Origin: Lonicera japonica
Taxonomy: Eukaryota > Streptophyta > Magnoliopsida > Dipsacales > Caprifoliaceae
Length of the DNA: 64,000 nt
Reading direction: 5' to 3'
Assembly (NCBI GenBank): GCA_021464415.1
Contig: CM038465.1
Span: 79,208,919-79,272,918, forward strand
In this document: one piece after another, positions 57,841-64,000 of the stretch
How positions within the stretch are numbered: the stretch's first letter is position 1
How the letters are laid out: every line of letters starts with the position of its first letter
The notes under the pieces: model-generated
Database searches by the model: none
The model's input: the letters and a program-made list of their open reading frames with translations, nothing else
What the model was told of the DNA's origin: nothing
Program-made: the position numbers and the translations under genes

Positions 57841-60800
57841 TCAAATTTCAGCAGGAGAGAGAAGGGGAGAGGTACGACCATTGGGGTTCGTGGAGTATTG
57901 GAATGGCGATAGAGCTGGGTCCTGATATGCACAAGCCAATTCTTCCCAAAATTCAGCCATTTTAGGATCATTGCAGTCTTCTCTGTCCTTCTTTATCAAA
58001 CTCTGTTTACCCCAAAAAAAAGTAAAACAAAAAAAAATTGATCAAAACGATACCAGGGCATAAAATTGAGCTGAAGTAAACTGCAGCGGGGATCACGAAT
58101 TTGAGGCTTCATTTGATAACAACATAGAAAATGATAAAAAAAAAAAAAAAACAACTTATACTATTGTACGTGATGAGATGTTTTGCCAATTCATACTTAT
58201 TTTTATGAATAGAACTCTTCCATCCTTATTTTTTGTGAAAAAAATTTCTAAAGAAAAATTTTCCATTGAAAAAGTCATAAAGTAAAAAAACAACTCATCA
58301 TACGTCTCAATTTATTTTACAAGTTCTCACAAAAATCAACCATTTTTATTTTCTTTTTTCATATTGTTATCAAACGGAACTTGAAGGCTGAAATTAATAA
58401 ATAATATCACGGAGTTACAGCTTTATTTTGCCAAAAATGCTTTTGTTAAATCAATTTTGTTATTAAACCTACCAAGAGTAAAATGATTTTGAGTCTTGGC
58501 ATTCAATAAATTTGGAGCATATTGCTAGCGACGGTAATGAATTTCAGGGGGTAAAAATACCTCAGCAGAGAAGGCAATGAAAATGGGCAGAAAACGCTTC
58601 CTGCAATACTCATTAAAGAGAAGCGTGAGGATTGGGAGAGGGAAAATTAAGGTGGACGCTAGAGGGAGCTGCTTCAGTGTAAAGATACCAAATGCGATAG
58701 CATGCATTAGCACTAGAGAGAAGATCATTGAATTGTGTACAATCGGCCAAAACTTCCCTCCAGTTTCGTACTTGGATGAGTATACTTTTATGAACTGCAA
58801 TATGAGTTTGCCGTGTATCAATAGTTCAGTAGAGTTGTGTTCAAACTAACAGCAAGAAAACCTAGTAATGAGAAATGGAAGACTTGGTTGGACGTTACCA
58901 CATATAGAAGTGAAATTACCAAAAGCTTCTACCTTGGAATGATTAATTTTAACATAGAATTATTTAAAAAGCGTGAAACAGAATAATTGAATGCATCCAA
59001 CTGACCTGGTTACGGTAGATGATGTATCCCAGGCATAAGTAAACCAAGAGAAAAGGCAGAATTAGAGGTGCGAGGAAAAAATATATGATGCCAAGGAGTC
59101 CAAAGAAAAGAACTTTTGGAAGGTCTGCATGGTAAGGAAAAGTCGGAACTTTGAATTCATCATCCGTACTTTTAGAAAAAGGTTTTTGAATTAGGCTCCA
59201 AATAAAAGGGATTATGCGAAAGAGTTCTGATGAAGTACTCGCCCATCCTGATGTGACAACATAAGCAATGAAAAAAGATGCCTACAAAGAAAACTAACAG
59301 TCATTACGATGATAATGGTGAATTGAATTGTCATGGGTCATTTTATCTTTAATCCGAAAGCAAAATAAAAATAAAAATTTGCAAGCTTGACACAATTATA
59401 TGTGTTCAATTTTTCACAATAAAATATGAGTAACATCGTTGGTCAAATGAATTGATGATTTTTCATCACAAATTATAATTATCTGTTAGTCTGGAGCCTG
59501 ATTATACTGTACAGTATTTCATGCTGTCCTTAATTTTTAGATCATAAGTTCCAGATTTCTAGATGCCCGAAATTTTTAGTAGTTCTCTAACTTGAAGGCA
59601 ATCAACTAATCTATACATTGAAGAAGGAGATATCAAAGCATGAAAGTTGATACACCTCATAATAATGTATAATGCTGTTACTTCCCACAAATGATATACC
59701 CTCTCAAATACTTCTAATTTTGATACTTACCTTTCCAATTGCCATACATTTATCTATCATTAAACTCAGATAAAATCCAAACATGTATATACCTAAATAG
59801 AAATAGGGTAGCATGTGCCCTAAAAGCAAATGTTAAGTATGCCATAAATGGAAAGAGTTATGTCTTGCATGGGAATTTGTGCATCATTTAATGCATATTG
59901 CACTTTTGTTCTTTCTATATTTAGGTTCTTATCATGTGCCTTTAGGGCACACGTTAACTACCCATAAAAATATATTCTCACCTGTGCTGGAACTAAAACG
60001 GCTAGCTTTGCAGGAATATTCTTAGGCTCAAGGAAGACGTTCAGTTGATATAAAACTGACCCAGAAAGCGTGTTTGCAAAGAAAATGTTCCATACTGTGA
60101 ACCAAAGCACTTTGTTACATGCACTTTTTACAATCTCACTGTAAGCGATGTATCCTTGAATGGATGATAAGAACTTCATAATGGGAGGCACCACTTTTAT
60201 AAACATTTGAAGAATGAGACTTGGAAGATATCCTGTAACTACTTGACTGACGAACCTTCTGCATGATTGACACAAGGATTTGAGTAAGAAAACAAGAAAT
60301 AATATCTGCACTTAGCATTCAAATTCACATGCACACGCAGGCACGTCTAGCATATATTTATTGAGATAGACACACACACGCATATATATAGAGAGAGACA
60401 TACTTGGCAAGAATGCTTTTCAGGGAGGGGAACCAAACTTCCAATTGAGACAAGTTAGCAAGTCCTTGAACAAGTATAACAGGAAGAAGGAACAGAATTG
60501 TAAGAAGAATGGACGCAAGGACAACCACCAGTTTAGAAATCCATCTTCGCATAAATGAGGAAGAAAAGAATGGCCAGTAAACGTCATGTGGCTCGGGAGC
60601 TTGCTCTGTTAGCCACTGTGTAGGATTGATCGATTGTTGCATGTTAAGGACAACTGCAGCACCGTACCGAGACTTAAACGACACAAAGGCAGCACGAACT
60701 TCCTTTTTTGGTGGGCAAAAATAGAAAGACAAAAAAAAGGGACAGAAGAAAAGCATCAGATATTACGCTGACATTTAAAATGCAGTTGTATGAGCAAAAC

Positions 60801-63065
60801 TTGTCAATTAACTTGCAGTAGTATGCAGTGTTCTAAAAATTGGGATTAATCCATAGTTGGCTGGAGAACTTGGAGACTAGGCCTAGTCTTTCAAAAAATC
60901 AGGTATGAATAAATCGGAAAAATTCTGGGATTAATTGGCTAGTAGGGGATTAATCGGAAAAAGTCAATAAAAAGGTTGAATTTATATTTTTGGATGTTCA
61001 TTTGAGGTATTATGAGGTTTGAACTTGTTTCTTTTGTTCTGGATATGCATGTTAGTTGGTTCGATGTTTGGAGAATTAATGTCATTTTGAAAAGTGTTGT
61101 ATAACTTCCTGTGTTATATTTGTATTATATTATTTAAAATAATAATTTTAGTGAAAAATTATTTGTCGATTAATCTTCGACTAATCCCTGATCAATCCCC
61201 TAGTCCCCAGTCTCCACCTCGCCAACCTAGGCCGACTAGTCGAAATGAATAATGATGTTCTCTCAAGCTAGAAGTATAAGAAATAAGAAGCTGAAAAGGG
61301 CTATCATAAGCACAATGCATATACATATATTGAGAAATCTGGACGTTCATATAAAGCGTGCATTAAATAATTGGAAAAGGCAAGAAGACAGTCAAGAACA
61401 TACTTCCCCTTCCATTGAAGCATCCGACTGCTCCAATCTCACATTCTCTTCTAAATCTTCTAACTTTCTTTCGTATTGATCTACAAGGTTAACCTTGTGC
61501 CCAAACAGTCCACAACAACTATCACGCCTGAACTTTGGCTTAGTTGGTTCTGTTTGTAAGTGTAGAAGCCTTTTATACAATTTCTTCCCATCATTCTAGA
61601 AAAAGAAACAAAACAAGTTAAATATAAACTCAAACATAGGTATCAAATGTGATTTTACATGTGCAACTAAGAAACAAGGCACACCATTTAAGTACAAAAT
61701 CTAAGACACAGCTTGCACATGGACTATCATCAATTATTAAGGGTGAAGAAATACACAATAACAGAGTTCAGTTTCAAAAATGTCTTGGAGACACCAGCCG
61801 TGAGACAAGAATGATTAAAGTCTGTCAAGTTTTTAAGTCGACACTTCAAATCACTTTACATGTAGTCATTTCCAATCAAAATGTTCTCAAAAAGTAAAAA
61901 AAAAACAAAAACAAAAACAAAAAAAACAATCTAGACAATATTATGGCACAAAAAAATCTAAACAATATCTCAAAATTCTAGACAAATAAAATCCACTCAT
62001 TTTAAGGGGAAAAAGTTGCCAAAAAAGAAGAGCTTACAATGAGATCTTGAAGTTTGTTTGTTCGATGAACCACTACATGTGATAGATATGTAGAAGGATG
62101 ATATTCTGTAAAAAAACTTTCCACGCTGTTGCTGACACTGCTCCCAATAGAAACGGGGATATTGCTAACTAAAATAGTGAACTGGTGTGGCTGAGGTTTT
62201 GACAAGTAGAAATAAGCAATCCTCTTCGAAGATACATATTTATATTCCTGTTGATTTGAACATTATTCAGAACCACATTGAAGGCATATATCTCAATGAA
62301 TTCTTTTATCTTTTTATGACTCTTTTAAGCTCACTCATTTATTTCTCGATATGTGTTTATTTAACAAAGTATAATAGAGGAAGAATGATGATCTTTACCA
62401 TCAAACCTAAGCCAGAAAATAGCTTCACGGGAAAGGAAATTTAAAGGAATTGTGGAACATAAACTATGCAGATTTACCAACAAAATATGGATCTAACAAA
62501 TTATGTTTTATTACAGTCATGTTTCCAAATAGAGTACGCTAGTTATCCAAATAGTTTTGCCAGCAGAAAATCCCAAATGCTTGTGAACTATACGCTGAAA
62601 CTTGGAGGGGAGAAAAAGGTAGGGGCATCTCGGCTTTATTGTTGGTAAAATTGTTTAGGTTAAGGAGAGTCATCTATACTAAGTGTTGGTGGGAAGAGTT
62701 TGTGGCTACACCTAAAAACATACCTATAAGTAGTTTACTTAATTTTTAAGGAAAAAAAGTAGTGGCTAACCATCCAAATGAAAGTAAAGGGTCTTGACTA
62801 CTAAGATACATTGTTATTTATTTATTATTAGCAAAAATAATATTGCACAAGCATTGAGTGTGTTAAGAGTACTAGTTTTAACTATATCGCATAAATGTGT
62901 GGGTGTTGCTAAAACTCCTTAAAAGGGGATGGCTTGTGAGTAATCCATTCATTTCTTGAATGTGACATCAGCAACTTAACATCAAAGAGATTATGACTTA
63001 CATAATAAAGAAGACAGCAGACAGAGAAAGTGAGAACATATATTGCTGAGAAGTGGACCCATAAC
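57841..63065 (-). CDS. OSCA/CSC1-like cation channel, 5'-incomplete (At1g69450-like)
   Basis: OSCA (DUF221/RSN1_7TM) proteins are plasma-membrane, osmotically or mechanically gated calcium-permeable channels. Visible exons in transcript order: 63065-63002, 62247-62038, 61595-61404, 60702-60404, 60258-59982, 59281-59006, 58794-58561, 58002-57841 (stop at 57843-57841); GT-AG throughout, phases agree, 1714 nt or about 571 codons. Family marks: [12 protein letters not shown] (TM helix); [15 protein letters not shown] and [11 protein letters not shown] (cytosolic RRM-like domain); [30 protein letters not shown]; then the pore region with [81 protein letters not shown] and [10 protein letters not shown]. 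The first ~140 residues must lie beyond 64000. The ninth-family subgroup is by recollection of At1g69450. Confidence 0.93.
59806..59963. mobile_element. Small TIR element in OSCA intron
   Basis: 158 bp with imperfect ends GGGTAGCATGTGCCCTAAA and TTTAGGGCACACGTTAACTACCC, flanked by ATA on both sides. Its right end stops 18 bp short of the splice donor dinucleotide of the exon ending at 59982. Looks like a MITE of unassigned superfamily. Confidence 0.65.
60829..61245. mobile_element. hAT-like MITE relic in OSCA intron
   Basis: Left end cagtgttctaaaaattggga followed by ttaatcc; interior repeated gattaatcggaaaaa; the right part has inverted words (cgattaatcttcgactaatc, ctagtccccagtctccacct) that pair with ggagacta and ggattaatcgg on the left. 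The right terminal repeat is imperfect, so the end is approximate. Confidence 0.5.
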
Positions 63066-64000
63066 CTGCCAAAACAACCAAATGCTGAGATATTTTACCC
63101 ATTTCCTTTAGCTATAAAAGCCCAAGATGTATTTTACAAATGTTACAGATACTAGCTGATTTATTAGCACTTATAGAATAGTGAACATGTATATTCTTAG
63201 ATGAGATGTAGAGGCTTTAGAGTTATCAGACTCTGGTGAAACACCTTGTGGATTATAGGCCATACAGAAGTACAGAGGAAGAGAGGACCTAAGTCATTGT
63301 AGTTTGCATCAATATTGTCTTGTTAAGAATAATAGATACTCCAATAGTGTCTTCATATATAGGACGGGGATTATTAAAACTATCTGGCCTTCAATTAAAG
63401 CGAAGTACTTAAATGGAACTGTACAATGGCAATATTAAAACTATTACGCGATCTCTATTACACTGAAACACAATTTCATAAAGGGGCCAAAGGAAATAAA
63501 TTAAACCCTTGATATAAAAGAATGAAGCTATTAGGGACGAAACCAAGATCCAAACTTGTGGCTTATAAAATAATACTCCGTCTGTCACCCAAGAGTGTCT
63601 ATTCGAGTTTAAGACACTTTAAGAAGATATTACTCTCAATGTAATCAATGGTCAAGAAAAAATTATTACTCTGAGGGTCGAAGCCAGAAAATAATTTTGA
63701 GAGGCCATACTTTCTTCAACAACATAATATATTCCATAACAAAAGTATGAAGTTACACTAAACAAAATATATTTCCAACTATAAAGTAGATAAAATTACT
63801 ACATATATAACTTTGATATAAGTCAAAAAAGTATTAATTTGTGAGGTTTGAGAGGGACCAATTTAAAACTTGACTTAGAATATATATTTTTTCTAATACA
63901 TATATAGAGGGGATTCAAATCTTGGGGGCCATGGCCGCCCTTTGGCCTAGCCTAGTTTCGTCGCTGGAAGCTATGTTGAAGTGAAATATAAAGTAAAACC
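63066..64000. other. OSCA intron, no exon recognised
   Basis: The exon ending at 63065 begins with a lone phase base, so an upstream exon is required, but none of the expected N-terminal sequence (first membrane helices) is visible here. A Stowaway-like half end (tactccgtctgtcacccaag) lies at about 63574. AT-rich otherwise. Confidence 0.5.

Overview
This window is nuclear DNA from a flowering plant, almost certainly a eudicot. The genes are intron-rich with GT-AG junctions, the spacers are AT-rich, and there are many plant-specific transposable elements (MULE, Helitron, Stowaway and Tourist MITEs, copia LTRs, and a Cassandra TRIM carrying 5S rRNA sequence). I see no CRISPR, operon or other prokaryotic feature.

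Five host genes can be reconstructed from splice junctions and protein similarity: (1) MINE, the chloroplast division-site factor (+, 9472-12710, two exons), with a one-base frameshift just before the conserved MinE core; (2) isopentenyl phosphate kinase, IPK (-, 20377-14402, 12 exons, 335 codons, every exon phase consistent); (3) a plant-specific multi-pass membrane protein (+, 38907-40004, 365 aa); (4) a UXT-type prefoldin alpha subunit (+, 54521-56536, 6 exons, 146 aa); (5) an OSCA/CSC1-like mechanosensitive or osmosensitive cation channel (-, 63065-57841, eight exons visible, 5' end beyond the right edge). As I recall, the Arabidopsis homologues sit in two duplicated chromosome 1 segments (around At1g26640-At1g26660 and At1g69390-At1g69450). 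This window seems to hold the merged ancestral order.

Layout. 1-5.0 kb: degraded MULE transposase followed by a broken plant mobile domain (MAIN-like) gene with a huge His/Pro-coding minisatellite. 5.2-7.6 kb: two unrecognised low-complexity-flanked coding regions, probably element-borne. 8.3-8.5 kb: array of small CACGTTTTT hairpins. 9.4-12.9 kb: MINE, its intron loaded with a SINE-like and a TIR element. 13.3-13.75 kb: Tourist-like MITE and a tRNA-Val-like pseudogene. 14.4-20.4 kb: IPK, with a copia gag fragment nested in intron 4. 20.75-21.0 kb: Stowaway MITE. 21.6-28.1 kb: decayed autonomous Helitron (-) whose helicase P-loop is interrupted by a stop codon. 28.8-32.5 kb: diverged tandem repeats and an array of CTCGGT/ACCGAG palindromes. 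32.8-34.3 kb: solo copia LTR. 34.5-35.8 kb: a tandem, head-to-head inverted Cassandra multimer. 36-38.5 kb: AT-rich repeats. 38.9-42.2 kb: membrane-protein gene and a diverged 1.1-kb tandem duplication behind it. 43.6-44.1 kb: two Helitron 3' ends. 44.5-45.4 kb: solo LTR with an exact 5-bp target duplication. 48.5-50.15 kb: non-autonomous MULE-like element with about 150-bp TIRs. 54.5-63.1 kb: UXT and OSCA genes.

No coherent new multi-gene system is visible. The most unusual items are the inverted Cassandra multimer, the frameshifted MINE, the palindrome array at 31.6-32.5 kb, and the unidentified coding regions at 5.7-7.6 kb. All domain calls were made by eye, without database searches.
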